Source: CAJQLB01 sp905479065 (GTDB taxonomy: Bacteria > Bacteroidota > Bacteroidia > Flavobacteriales > Flavobacteriaceae). From it: 64,000 nucleotides of DNA. A program made the translations under genes and the position numbers. The notes under the pieces were generated by a model. That model ran no database searches and was not told the DNA's origin. It saw nothing but the letters and a program-made list of their open reading frames with translations. How positions within the stretch are numbered: the stretch's first letter is position 1; each line of letters starts with the position of its first letter. Location of the stretch: assembly GCA_943846735.1 (NCBI GenBank), contig OX044364.1, positions 2,294,001-2,358,000 of the forward strand, in the 5' to 3' direction. This document shows positions 27,537-36,570 of this stretch, one piece after another.

Positions 27537-28445
27537 TTATATTTTATCAAGTATAACTTGTATTGCTTTAATTTGGTCTGCAAAGAAACCACTTTTTTCT
27601 GGATATTTCAAACTTAATATTTCGTAAGATTTAATAGCTTTAGTGTACTGTTTTTGCTCTAAATAAATTCTAGCAAGAGTTTCTGTCATTAAAGCATCTG
27701 ATTTTATTAAATTTTTTGAAGCTAAATCGGCAAGCTCGTGGTCTTGTCTAATTGGTGTTATTTTTGGATTTAACTCAATAAATTTATCAATAAGATTTAG
27801 TTTTTTTTCTAATGACTTTTGGCTGATGATGGGTCGTTCTTTTTTCTCTATTTCACCTGGTCTAATAATGGGTTTGAAACTTGTAATTTTTAACCATTCA
27901 GAAAAAGAATGCACCTCATTTTTATTAAAATTTAGGGGTTTTCCAATCTCGAGTTCTTCCTCAGCTTTTAATTCAATTGATTTTGAGGGTTTTACAGTTT
28001 TAACTAAATCTTCGGTAGGTTTAGCTATTGTGCTTTTAGCTTTGAAAAGCTTTGGGTCTACAACAGCTTCAGAGTCTCTTAAATGTTGTTTCAAGGCATC
28101 GTCAACAACAACACTTTTCTTAAATGAAACATCTTCAAATTCTAAAACCTCTATTTCTTCAAGATTGGCAACACTTTCTTTAATTTGTTGGGAAATATCA
28201 TTTTGGTTGAAGGAATCAGAGGTTATAAAATCAAACAACACATTTCTGTTTGTTGTGTATGCTGCGGTTGTTTTTAATGCCTGATTGTATTTGAAACTAT
28301 TATTAGACTTCAGTCCTTTTAGGTATATAGCTCTTGCCGATTGAAAATATGGAAAAGTATTTAGAATTAAATTGATTTTTTTAATCTGATCCGTTTTTAA
28401 ACTATGAGGGTTTATTAATATTTCAGAAAATTCTTGACGATTCAT
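27537..28445 (-). CDS. Conserved TPR-like protein between lptE and secG
   Basis: A 302-residue soluble protein without signal peptide. The N-terminal part (residues 1-75; FPYFQSARAIYLKGLKSNN) and the C-terminal part (about 235-300; LARIYLEQKQYTKAIKSYEILSLKYPEKSGFFADQI) are helical, and the latter looks like one or two tetratricopeptide repeats. The middle is charged and probably disordered. I know it only as a conserved flavobacterial protein at this locus. It starts 4 bases after the lptE stop. A link to envelope assembly is suggested by neighbours only. Confidence 0.8.
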   Translation of the reverse strand: MNRQEFSEILINPHSLKTDQIKKINLILNTFPYFQSARAIYLKGLKSNNSFKYNQALKTTAAYTTNRNVLFDFITSDSFNQNDISQQIKESVANLEEIEVLEFEDVSFKKSVVVDDALKQHLRDSEAVVDPKLFKAKSTIAKPTEDLVKTVKPSKSIELKAEEELEIGKPLNFNKNEVHSFSEWLKITSFKPIIRPGEIEKKERPIISQKSLEKKLNLIDKFIELNPKITPIRQDHELADLASKNLIKSDALMTETLARIYLEQKQYTKAIKSYEILSLKYPEKSGFFADQIKAIQVILDKI

Positions 28446-28449
28446 ATGA

Positions 28450-28953
28450 TTACCATTTTGCTAAGGTAGCATTAAATATGTCCTGTGTAATTCGTTCAAA
28501 AATTTCTTCATGTGCGATATCTTTTTGGTTCCCTACTAGTTGTGAACTTCCGGGATAATCATAGAAAAAAGAGAAACGTTGCTCAAGGTCTTCATCGGGA
28601 TTATTAGTGTCAAAAAATCTTACCTGTACTGTAATTGTCAGTCTATTTTGAGCAGCTCTGTTGTCAGATGTTGCTGTCGTAGGAGAAATACGATACTCAG
28701 TAATTTCGCCCTCATAAACTAAGTCGCCATTTGAGGGTACAAGACCTAAGCTTGTCTGATTGGTTAGTAAATCTTGAAGTGCAATAGTGAAGTCTCGATC
28801 TAGTCCAGGTTCTATTAAAGCTGATGTGTTTTGAAAATAATTAACCTGGAAAGTGTCTGCATTTAAATCACTCACTCCTGTAAAAGAATACTTCCAACAA
28901 CCTTGAAAGCTCATTGTAAATAAAAGTAATATTGTATAGTGAGTGTTTTTCAT
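28450..28953 (-). CDS. lptE: LptE-family LPS-assembly lipoprotein
   Basis: A 167-residue lipoprotein (lipobox SFQGC, about residues 15-19) with an alpha/beta LptE fold (YSFTGVSDLNADTFQVNYFQN; LVYEGEITEYRISPTTATS; LEQRFSFFYDYPGSSQL). LptE plugs and stabilises LptD in the outer membrane for LPS insertion; no lptD lies nearby. Position between the sigma-54 activator and the TPR-like gene is the usual flavobacterial arrangement as I recall it. Confidence 0.88.
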   Translation of the reverse strand: MKNTHYTILLLFTMSFQGCWKYSFTGVSDLNADTFQVNYFQNTSALIEPGLDRDFTIALQDLLTNQTSLGLVPSNGDLVYEGEITEYRISPTTATSDNRAAQNRLTITVQVRFFDTNNPDEDLEQRFSFFYDYPGSSQLVGNQKDIAHEEIFERITQDIFNATLAKW

Positions 28954-29067
28954 TTGAATATTAAGTTCAGGTATAAATATAATATGTTCATTTAGTAATT
29001 TTGGTATAATTCTCAGTTATTTCTTTTCAATTAAAATAATTTTATTGCAAAAAAATAACCCTAAAAA

Positions 29068-30327
29068 CTATAGATCAAACTGTTTAATTTTCCTGTATAA
29101 AGTGCGCTCACTGATACCGAGTTCTGAAGCTGCTAATTTTCGTTTACCATGGTGCCGCTCTAAAGATTTTTTAATTAATTCTAGTTCCTTGTCGTGCAGG
29201 GATAACGTTTCTTCTTCTTGTATTTCCTCAGCAAAATGATATTTATCGGTGTTATTTTCAATAATCTCAACATTTTGCGTATTTTTTTCAGGGAGTGATA
29301 AAACTTCTAAATCATCTTTTGTGTCATCACTTTCATTATCCTCCCGATAAATTTTTTGAATAAGACTTTGGTTGTCTTTTTGTACATCTTGAGTATTTCC
29401 TTTTTGCATAAGCTCAAGTGTCAATTTTTTTAAATCATTGAGATCACTTTTCATATCGAACAACACCTTATAAAGTATTTCTCGTTCATTACTGAAGTCA
29501 CTTTCTTTTTTCGAAGCATTGATGACAGCGGGTAAATTTTGACCAGTATTAGGCAAATAATTTTTTAATATTTCTGGAGTAATTTCTCTTTTGTGTTCAA
29601 GAACTGAAACTTGTTCAGCAACATTTCTCAATTGCCTGATATTTCCACTCCAACGGTATTTAACAAGCATCAGTATGGCTTCAGTGTTAAGCTTTATGGT
29701 TGGCATCTTGTATTTTAACGCAAAATCACTAGCAAATTTCCTAAATAACAGATGTATGTCCTCTTTTCGCAATCTTAAAGCGGGCAAGTGTATATCTATT
29801 GTACTCAGCCTGTAGTACAAATCTTCTCTAAATTTTTCTTTTTTTATGGCATCAAACATATCCATGTTAGTAGCAGCCACAATTCGAACATTTGTTTTTT
29901 GAACTTTACTTGACCCTACTTTTATAAATTCACCGTTTTCTAGGACTCTTAGCAATCGAACTTGTGTTGTGAGAGGCAACTCTCCAACCTCATCCAAGAA
30001 AATTGTCCCACCGTCTGCAACTTCAAAATAACCTGATCGAGTTTGAGTAGCACCAGTAAAGGCCCCTTTTTCATGCCCAAACAATTCACTGTCAATAGTC
30101 CCCTCAGGAATTGCTCCACAATTTACAGCAATGTATTTACCGTGCTTTCTGTGCGAAAGTTGATGAATTATTTTTGGGACACTTTCTTTTCCCACTCCTG
30201 ACTCACCTGTAACCAAAACTGAAATATCAGTTGGTGCAACTTGAATAGCTTTTTCTATGGCACGATTGAGTGCGGGATCGTTTCCAATAATACCGAAACG
30301 TTGTTTTATAGCTTGAATTGACTCCAT
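29068..30327 (-). CDS. Sigma-54-dependent transcriptional activator (no receiver domain)
   Basis: A 419-residue protein made of a central AAA+ domain and a C-terminal Fis-type helix-turn-helix (about 380-419; KRKLAASELGISERTLYRKIKQ). The AAA+ part has Walker A GESGVGKE (41-48), the sigma-54-contacting GAFTGA loop (88-93) and Walker B TIFLDEVGELP. No receiver, GAF or PAS domain precedes the AAA+ core, which starts almost at residue 1, so it is not a classical two-component regulator. A charged linker (about 290-375) joins the domains. It starts 3 bases after miaB and lies upstream of lptE. Envelope-related targets are possible but unproven. Confidence 0.93.
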   Translation of the reverse strand: MESIQAIKQRFGIIGNDPALNRAIEKAIQVAPTDISVLVTGESGVGKESVPKIIHQLSHRKHGKYIAVNCGAIPEGTIDSELFGHEKGAFTGATQTRSGYFEVADGGTIFLDEVGELPLTTQVRLLRVLENGEFIKVGSSKVQKTNVRIVAATNMDMFDAIKKEKFREDLYYRLSTIDIHLPALRLRKEDIHLLFRKFASDFALKYKMPTIKLNTEAILMLVKYRWSGNIRQLRNVAEQVSVLEHKREITPEILKNYLPNTGQNLPAVINASKKESDFSNEREILYKVLFDMKSDLNDLKKLTLELMQKGNTQDVQKDNQSLIQKIYREDNESDDTKDDLEVLSLPEKNTQNVEIIENNTDKYHFAEEIQEEETLSLHDKELELIKKSLERHHGKRKLAASELGISERTLYRKIKQFDL

Positions 30328-30330
30328 AGA

Positions 30331-31776
30331 TTAATTGTTTTTTGAATATTCAACGGCATTACCAATTAAAGTAGCAGAGGTGCAATCAATGATTTTGACA
30401 TTTACAAAATCGCCAATGTTGTAGTGTTCTTTAGGGAAAACTGCCACTGAATTATGTTCTGTTCTTCCTGACCAATGCTCCGATGATTTTTTAGACTCTT
30501 TTTCAATTAAGACTTCAACTATTTGATCTAAGTATTTTTCTGTTCTGTACTTACTATGCTCTTGCTGTAAGGCCACAACCTCTGCAAGTCTTCTCTTTTT
30601 AATAGTTTCGGGAATATCATCTTTTAATTTTCGTGCTGCCATTGTACCTGGTCTTTCAGAGTAGGCGAACATGTAGCCAAATGAATATTTCACCTGTTCC
30701 ATTAAACTTAAGGTGTCTTGATGATCTTCCTCGGATTCAGTTGGAAAACCAGTAATAAGGTCATGTGATATGGTACAATCTGGTAATATATTTTTGATTT
30801 CAGTAATCAGCGTAATGTATTCCTCACGGGAATGTTGGCGGTTCATTTCCTTTAAAATACGATTGCTACCGCTTTGCACGGGTAAATGTATATAATTACA
30901 CACATTTTTGTGTTTGGACATTGCTCTCACAACATCTAATGTCATGTCTTGAGGATTAGATGTTGAAAAACGAATTCTCATTTTTGGTTGCGCCTCTGCA
31001 CACATGATTAATAATTTCGCAAAATCAGTTGCTGTTGCTTTTTCTAGGTCACTTGCTTTATTAAAATCTTTTTTTAATCCTCCGCCATACCATAAATAAC
31101 TGTCTACATTTTGGCCTAGTAATGTAACCTCTTTAAATCCCCTTTGGGATAAATCGTTGAGTTCTTCGATTATGCTAAATGGATCTCTACTTCGTTCACG
31201 TCCTCTTGTAAAAGGGACTACACAAAAAGTACACATGTTGTCACATCCACGAGTTATAGACACAAAAGCTGTAACACCATTACTTTGAAGTCTAACAGGA
31301 GAAATATCTCCATAGGTTTCTTCTTTTGACAAAATAACATTTACAGCATTTCTTCCTTCTTCAACTTCAGAAATAAGATTTGGCAAGTCCTTGTAGGCAT
31401 CTGGACCTACAACCAAATCAACGATTTTTTCTTCCTCGAGAAATTTATTTTTTAGACGCTCTGCCATGCATCCAAGAACACCAACCTTCATTTTTGGATT
31501 GTGTTTTTTTACAGCATTGTATTTTTCTAAACGCTTTCTTACTGTCTGCTCTGCCTTGTCTCTTATCGAGCAGGTATTGACCAAAACAAGATCCGCTTCT
31601 TCTAATTTTTGCGTCGTGTTAAATCCTTCCTTTGCTAAAATTGATGCAACAATTTCACTGTCACTAAAATTCATGGCACACCCATAACTCTCAATAAAGA
31701 GTTTTCTCTTATTTGATTCGCGTTGCTCTAAACTTAGAGTTTGGCCTTGTATTTTTTCATCTATAATTTTTTCCAT
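30331..31776 (-). CDS. miaB: tRNA methylthiotransferase MiaB
   Basis: The ATG at 31776 gives 481 residues (MEKIIDEKIQGQTLSLEQRE). The frame is open to 31857, but the extension is not conserved-looking. MiaB is a radical-SAM enzyme that adds a methylthio group to i6A37 of tRNAs. It has the N-terminal UPF0004 domain with cysteines in FIESYGCAMN, VNTCSIR and VGVLGCMAER, the radical-SAM CxxxCxxC motif in RGCDNMCTFCVVPFTRGRERSR, and a C-terminal TRAM domain (VEVLIEKESKKSSEHWSGRT). All cluster ligands appear present. Confidence 0.97.
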   Translation of the reverse strand: MEKIIDEKIQGQTLSLEQRESNKRKLFIESYGCAMNFSDSEIVASILAKEGFNTTQKLEEADLVLVNTCSIRDKAEQTVRKRLEKYNAVKKHNPKMKVGVLGCMAERLKNKFLEEEKIVDLVVGPDAYKDLPNLISEVEEGRNAVNVILSKEETYGDISPVRLQSNGVTAFVSITRGCDNMCTFCVVPFTRGRERSRDPFSIIEELNDLSQRGFKEVTLLGQNVDSYLWYGGGLKKDFNKASDLEKATATDFAKLLIMCAEAQPKMRIRFSTSNPQDMTLDVVRAMSKHKNVCNYIHLPVQSGSNRILKEMNRQHSREEYITLITEIKNILPDCTISHDLITGFPTESEEDHQDTLSLMEQVKYSFGYMFAYSERPGTMAARKLKDDIPETIKKRRLAEVVALQQEHSKYRTEKYLDQIVEVLIEKESKKSSEHWSGRTEHNSVAVFPKEHYNIGDFVNVKIIDCTSATLIGNAVEYSKNN

Positions 31777-31909
31777 ATCTAAATTGAAATCTGAAGCGGT
31801 CAATAAGTGTGCAAAGATACGATTTATTTCGTTTTTATGACAAAGTGGCAGTGTCACTTCTTTAATGTACGGGATTGTGTAAATTTGAAAAGTAATTTAG
31901 ATTTATCAT

Positions 31910-32626
31910 ATGACGTTTATTGACATACAACATAAAATAAGTTCAGCAGAGTATTTAGATTTTGGTGAGTTGCTACATGAGAGCATAAAAAAATTTAAGG
32001 ACATATGGCTAACCGGTTTAAAGATGATATTGATATTATTTTCATTTGGTTTTGTACTGTCATTTCTGTTTAATTCAATCGGAATTATTTCTAGCCCTTT
32101 AACACAAGTCTATGGCCAAGAATTTGATGTATTTAATCAGTCATTCATCACCTCGTTTAATATGTTGCCACTGACCATTTGCGTCTCATCCTTGACCATA
32201 GGGCTATTGGCAGGGTTTTACAGGTCATGTAAGCATCTTGACTTAAATCAACCTTCAAAAAATGATTTATTTTACTATTTTTCATCAGGCCATACTAGGA
32301 AAATTCTGATGTTAGGAATTTTTCACGCCGTCATAACAGCAGTGACGCAATACTTATTCTTTATTCCCTTTGTTTATGCTTTCGTGCCTTTACAATTTTT
32401 TGCAATTGTTTTTTCAAATAATACGCATTTGACAGAAATTGATATTGTTAAAATTAGTTTTAGTCTCGGAACAAAAAAATGGTTTTTGAGTTTTGGATTG
32501 TTGATTGTGACGGGAATTTTAGGAATGCTAGGAGTTCTTGCATGTGGCGTTGGATTATTTTTCACAGTCTCCATAATCTATTTGCCAGCATACCTCATTT
32601 ATCGCAATGTGGTTGGTTTTGAATAG
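31910..32626 (+). CDS. Hypothetical polytopic membrane protein
   Basis: A 238-residue protein with about five hydrophobic segments (roughly residues 40-60, 82-105, 130-155, 158-170 and 190-232). The last region is Gly-rich (GILGMLGVLACGVGLFFTVS). The N-terminal 30 residues are amphipathic and cytoplasmic-looking. I do not recognise the family; similar proteins in Flavobacteriia are labelled hypothetical membrane proteins. It stands alone between divergent miaB and topA with its own promoter space. Confidence 0.7.
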   Translation: MTFIDIQHKISSAEYLDFGELLHESIKKFKDIWLTGLKMILILFSFGFVLSFLFNSIGIISSPLTQVYGQEFDVFNQSFITSFNMLPLTICVSSLTIGLLAGFYRSCKHLDLNQPSKNDLFYYFSSGHTRKILMLGIFHAVITAVTQYLFFIPFVYAFVPLQFFAIVFSNNTHLTEIDIVKISFSLGTKKWFLSFGLLIVTGILGMLGVLACGVGLFFTVSIIYLPAYLIYRNVVGFE

Positions 32627-32734
32627 ATTACAGTAAATTTAAAATGGGGTTAGTAAATCATAAAGTTTTATTAAATCTTGACACTAAGACCAACCTATTG
32701 CAATACAAATTAGGTTTTTAAAATGTTTTTCATC

Positions 32735-32742
32735 TACATTTG
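32735..32742 (+). promoter_or_regulatory. Probable -7 element of the topA promoter
   Basis: TACATTTG matches TAnnTTTG exactly, 19 bases before the topA ATG. The expected -33 region is AT-rich without a clear TTTG. Confidence 0.45.
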
Positions 32743-32761
32743 TAGCTTTAAAATCTGAAGA

Positions 32762-35248
32762 ATGGCGAAGAATTTAGTTATTGTAGAGTCACCTGCAAAG
32801 GCAAAAACAATTGAAAAGTTTTTAGGTAAAGACTTTAAAGTTGAGTCGAGTTTTGGACATATAGCAGATTTACCATCGAAAGAGCTTGGAGTTGATGTTG
32901 AAGGAGATTTTAAGCCAAAATATGAAGTTTCCAAAGATAAAAAAGCGGTTGTAAAAAAGCTTAAGGACTTAGCAAAGAAAGCAGAAACAGTGTGGTTAGC
33001 GAGTGACGAGGATAGAGAAGGAGAAGCGATTGCATGGCATCTTGCGGAGTCTTTAAAATTAGATAAAAGTAAAACAAAACGAATTGTTTTTCATGAGATT
33101 ACCAAGGGAGCTATTCAACGCGCCATAGAAAACCCAAGAAATATTGATTATCATTTAGTTGATGCACAACAAGCGCGACGTGTTCTCGATAGAATTGTAG
33201 GTTATGAATTGTCTCCGGTATTGTGGCGAAAAGTTAAAGGTGGTCTTTCTGCGGGAAGAGTGCAGTCAGTTTCGGTGAGATTGATTGTTGAAAAAGAAAG
33301 GCAAATTGAAAAATTTATGCCAATAGCATCATTTAGAATTGATGCAGAATTTTTAAACGAGAAAAATCAAAAATTTAAAGCGAAGCTACCTAAGAATTTT
33401 TCATCAAAAGAAGAAGCTCTTAGCTTTTTGGAATCAAATAAAGAGGCTGCTTTTAAAATTGCCAGTCTCGATAAAAAACCAGCAAAGAAATCGCCTTCTG
33501 CACCTTTTACGACCTCAACTCTGCAGCAGGAAGCTGCACGGAAATTAGGTTTTTCAGTTAGTAGAACTATGAGTAACGCTCAACGTCTGTATGAATCAGG
33601 ACTCATAACTTACATGAGAACAGACAGTGTTAATCTGTCTGATGAGGCACGAAAAGGCGCACAAGCAGAAATTGAAAGTGCTTATGGAGAATCATATAGT
33701 AAGCCAAGAAATTTTAAGGGGAAAAGTAAAGGTGCCCAAGAAGCACACGAGGCCATTCGACCTACTAATTTTGCTCAGCACAGAGCAAATGTAGACAGGG
33801 ATCAGGCCCGATTATATGAACTGATTTGGAAAAGAGCTATTGCATCTCAGATGAGCGAAGCACAATTAGAGCGCACAAGTGTCAAAATTTCGGCTTCTAC
33901 CCATAATACCCTATTCTCATCAAATGGTGAAATGATCACGTTTGATGGTTTCCTAAAAGTTTATCTTGAGGGTACGGACGATGAATTTGCAGAAAAGGAC
34001 GGCATGTTGCCTTCTTTAAAACTAGACGAGTCTCTGCATAACATTTTTATTTCAGCAACAGAACGTTATTCCAGACCGCCAGCGAGATTTACAGAAGCAT
34101 CGCTTGTGAAAAAACTTGAAGAATTAGGGATTGGGCGACCGTCAACATATGCACCAACGATATCTACCATTCAAAATAGAAATTATGTAGAAAAAGGTAG
34201 TGTTGAAGGGGCGCCAAGGAACTACACACAATTAGTGTTAGAAAACACTGACATTTTAGAGAAAAATTTATCGGAGAACGTAGGATCGGATAAAGGTAAA
34301 CTGGTTCCAACAGATATTGGTATGATTGTCACCGATTTTCTTGTTAATCATTTTGAATCAATTTTAGATTATAACTTTACAGCTAAAGTTGAAGCTAGTT
34401 TTGACGCTATTGCTGATGGTAAAGAAAATTGGACAAAAATGATGAAAACATTTTATCAAAATTTTCATCCAAAAGTAGAAGATGTCGCCGCAAATGCAGG
34501 TCGAGAATCAGGGGAACGAATTTTAGGAACAGACCCAAAAACTGGTCGTCAGGTAAGCGTTAGATTAGGTAAGTTTGGTCCTATGGTGCAAATAGGGACC
34601 GTTGATGATGAGGAGAAACCGTCCTTTGCTAGTTTATCACCTGAACAGCAATTAAGCAATATTACTTATGACGAGGCGATGGATTTATTCCAACTTCCAA
34701 AAACCATAGGTGTTTATAAAAATGAGGATATTGAAGTTAACAATGGCCGTTTCGGACCTTATGTAAAGTTTGGAAAGAAATTCGTTTCGTTACCAAAAGG
34801 AGTAAATCCCTTAGATGTAGAATTAGACCTTGCTATTGAATTGATTCAAGAAAAGGAGAAGGCAGATGCACCCATATATGTCTATCGAGATTTGCCTGTG
34901 CAAAAAGGGAAAGGACGTTTCGGGCCGTTTATTAAATGGAATAGTATGTTCATTAATGTTAACAAGAAATATGATTGGGATAATTTGTCCGAAGATGATA
35001 TTATTACATTAATTGAAGATAAAATACAGAAGGAAAAGGATAAACTAATTCACGTATGGGAGTCAGAGGGCATAAGGGTAGAAAAAGCACGATGGGGAAG
35101 ACATCATATTATCAAAGGTAAAGTGAAAATTGAATTACCCAAAACGGTGGATGTGTCTGACATGACCCTTGAACAAGCGAAAGATTATATTGATTCAAAA
35201 GCACCAAAGAAAAAGGTTTCTAAGAAAAAAAAATCTAAGAAAAAGTAA
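32762..35248 (+). CDS. topA: DNA topoisomerase I
   Basis: An 828-residue type IA topoisomerase that relaxes negative supercoils. The N-terminal TOPRIM domain has NLVIVESPAKAKTIEKFLG and the acidic triad WLASDEDREGEAIAWHL. The catalytic Tyr is in SGLITYMRTDSVNLSDEA. The C-terminal third lacks zinc-finger cysteines and instead has RFGPxV/I repeats (RLGKFGPMVQIG, NNGRFGPYVKFG, KGRFGPFIKW) and a Lys-rich end. The 3-base gap to the next gene suggests co-transcription with the arginase-fold gene. Confidence 0.98.
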   Translation: MAKNLVIVESPAKAKTIEKFLGKDFKVESSFGHIADLPSKELGVDVEGDFKPKYEVSKDKKAVVKKLKDLAKKAETVWLASDEDREGEAIAWHLAESLKLDKSKTKRIVFHEITKGAIQRAIENPRNIDYHLVDAQQARRVLDRIVGYELSPVLWRKVKGGLSAGRVQSVSVRLIVEKERQIEKFMPIASFRIDAEFLNEKNQKFKAKLPKNFSSKEEALSFLESNKEAAFKIASLDKKPAKKSPSAPFTTSTLQQEAARKLGFSVSRTMSNAQRLYESGLITYMRTDSVNLSDEARKGAQAEIESAYGESYSKPRNFKGKSKGAQEAHEAIRPTNFAQHRANVDRDQARLYELIWKRAIASQMSEAQLERTSVKISASTHNTLFSSNGEMITFDGFLKVYLEGTDDEFAEKDGMLPSLKLDESLHNIFISATERYSRPPARFTEASLVKKLEELGIGRPSTYAPTISTIQNRNYVEKGSVEGAPRNYTQLVLENTDILEKNLSENVGSDKGKLVPTDIGMIVTDFLVNHFESILDYNFTAKVEASFDAIADGKENWTKMMKTFYQNFHPKVEDVAANAGRESGERILGTDPKTGRQVSVRLGKFGPMVQIGTVDDEEKPSFASLSPEQQLSNITYDEAMDLFQLPKTIGVYKNEDIEVNNGRFGPYVKFGKKFVSLPKGVNPLDVELDLAIELIQEKEKADAPIYVYRDLPVQKGKGRFGPFIKWNSMFINVNKKYDWDNLSEDDIITLIEDKIQKEKDKLIHVWESEGIRVEKARWGRHHIIKGKVKIELPKTVDVSDMTLEQAKDYIDSKAPKKKVSKKKKSKKK

Positions 35249-35251
35249 ATT

Positions 35252-36418
35252 ATGACATTCAATTTTGTTTCACCTGTTCAGGAATTGGTATTGGCTCACA
35301 ATGAGTTGTTATCGATGCAGGTTTTTGGAAGAAAATTAAGAATACATTCAGAGCAGCACGGTTTTCCCGATTTAGAAGGAGTCAATATCGCGATAGTAGG
35401 AGTGCTTGAAAATCGAAATGATATTGACTACATCGGAGAAGATCTAAGCTTAAGTGAGATTAGAAAATCATTATACTCATTATTCCCAGGTAATTGGTTC
35501 ACAACAGTTGCTGATTTAGGTGATATAAGATGTGGAGAGACAGTTGGAGATACATATTTTGCCTTGCAAGAAACCATTTCGTCATTAATAAAAAAAGAAA
35601 TCATTCCAATTATTATTGGAGGTAGTCAAGATCTTACCTACGCAAATTATAGAGCGTATGACGGCGTTACACCAATGATTAATATTGTCAATGTTGATAG
35701 TAATTTTGATTTGGGAGATTCGTCTAAACCAATTAAAAATAACAGCTTTTTAGGTAAAGTTATTTTAGAACAGCCTTATAATTTATTTAACTATTCGACA
35801 CTAGGGTATCAAACATATTTTAATTCGCAAGAAGAAATTGATCTTATGGATAAGCTATATTTTGAAGCTTATCGTCTTGGTGAAATTTCTACTAATTTAC
35901 AGTTAGTTGAGCCTGTAATGCGTGATGCTAATGTAGTAAGTGTTGATATGAAAAGTATTCGTTCTGCTGAAGTCAGTACAAAACAAAAGTATTCTCCAAA
36001 CGGTTTTGATGGTAAAGAAATTTGTACGATATCGAGGTATGCAGGAATAAGTAATAAAGTATCTTCGTTTGGTATCTATGAATACAAGCCATCTAAAGAT
36101 GATGACGCAACATCGATGCTAGTATCACAAATGATTTGGTATTTCATTGAGGGTGTTAATTGTAGAGTAAAGGATGATAACTTTAAGGACGATAAAAGTT
36201 ATCAAAAGTTCATTGTCTTGGTGGAAGATGAAGAGTTAATTTTTTTTAAAAGTAATAAAACAGGTCGTTGGTGGATTGAAATTCCTTTTTTACCCAACGA
36301 TAGTAATAAATTGAAGAGGCACACGTTATTACCTTGCATGCATGATGATTACAATGCAGCATGCAGTGGTAAAATACCAGAACGATGGTATAAGGCATTC
36401 AAGAAGAACTGCGTGTAA
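35252..36418 (+). CDS. Degenerate arginase/formimidoylglutamase-fold protein
   Basis: A 388-residue soluble protein of the ureohydrolase fold, usually annotated formimidoylglutamase in Flavobacteriia. The metal-binding motifs are eroded: the GGxH motif is GGSQD (123-127; His to Gln), DAHxD is DSNFD (149-153; His to Asn), and SxDxD is SVDMK (230-234; second Asp to Lys). The binuclear manganese site therefore cannot form normally, and hydrolase activity is unlikely. A C-terminal extension (about 300-388; KTGRWWIEIPFLPND) goes beyond the arginase core. It lies 3 bases after topA and upstream of gldKLMN. I infer a non-enzymatic or changed role, perhaps linked to gliding or T9SS. Confidence 0.82.
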   Translation: MTFNFVSPVQELVLAHNELLSMQVFGRKLRIHSEQHGFPDLEGVNIAIVGVLENRNDIDYIGEDLSLSEIRKSLYSLFPGNWFTTVADLGDIRCGETVGDTYFALQETISSLIKKEIIPIIIGGSQDLTYANYRAYDGVTPMINIVNVDSNFDLGDSSKPIKNNSFLGKVILEQPYNLFNYSTLGYQTYFNSQEEIDLMDKLYFEAYRLGEISTNLQLVEPVMRDANVVSVDMKSIRSAEVSTKQKYSPNGFDGKEICTISRYAGISNKVSSFGIYEYKPSKDDDATSMLVSQMIWYFIEGVNCRVKDDNFKDDKSYQKFIVLVEDEELIFFKSNKTGRWWIEIPFLPNDSNKLKRHTLLPCMHDDYNAACSGKIPERWYKAFKKNCV

Positions 36419-36421
36419 ATC

Positions 36422-36475
36422 CGATGAAATGCACCATTTTTATCGATGAAATGCATTTTTTTCAGATTAAATGCA
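36422..36475 (+). repeat. Three tandem CGATGAAATGCA-like repeats before gldK
   Basis: CGATGAAATGCACC at 36422 and CGATGAAATGCATT at 36444 are followed by a weaker copy, AGATTAAATGCATT, at about 36464. The spacing is 22 and 20 bases, about two helical turns, so a protein could bind all three on one DNA face. The array ends just upstream of the putative -33 element of gldK, the usual place for activator sites. Confidence 0.6.
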
Positions 36476-36493
36476 TTTTTTTTGCGAAAAAAG

Positions 36494-36524
36494 TTGTTTT
36501 TGTGGAAATATATAAATATGTTTA
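36494..36524 (+). promoter_or_regulatory. Probable gldKLMN promoter
   Basis: TTG (36494-36496) and TATGTTTA (36517-36524) are 20 bases apart, close to the Bacteroidota TTTG-N19-TAnnTTTG pattern. Transcription would begin near 36531, giving about 40 bases of leader before gldK. Confidence 0.5.
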
Positions 36525-36570
36525 CCATCTGAAATTTAGAAAGAGATAATTTAACCTCGATTGTATAATT

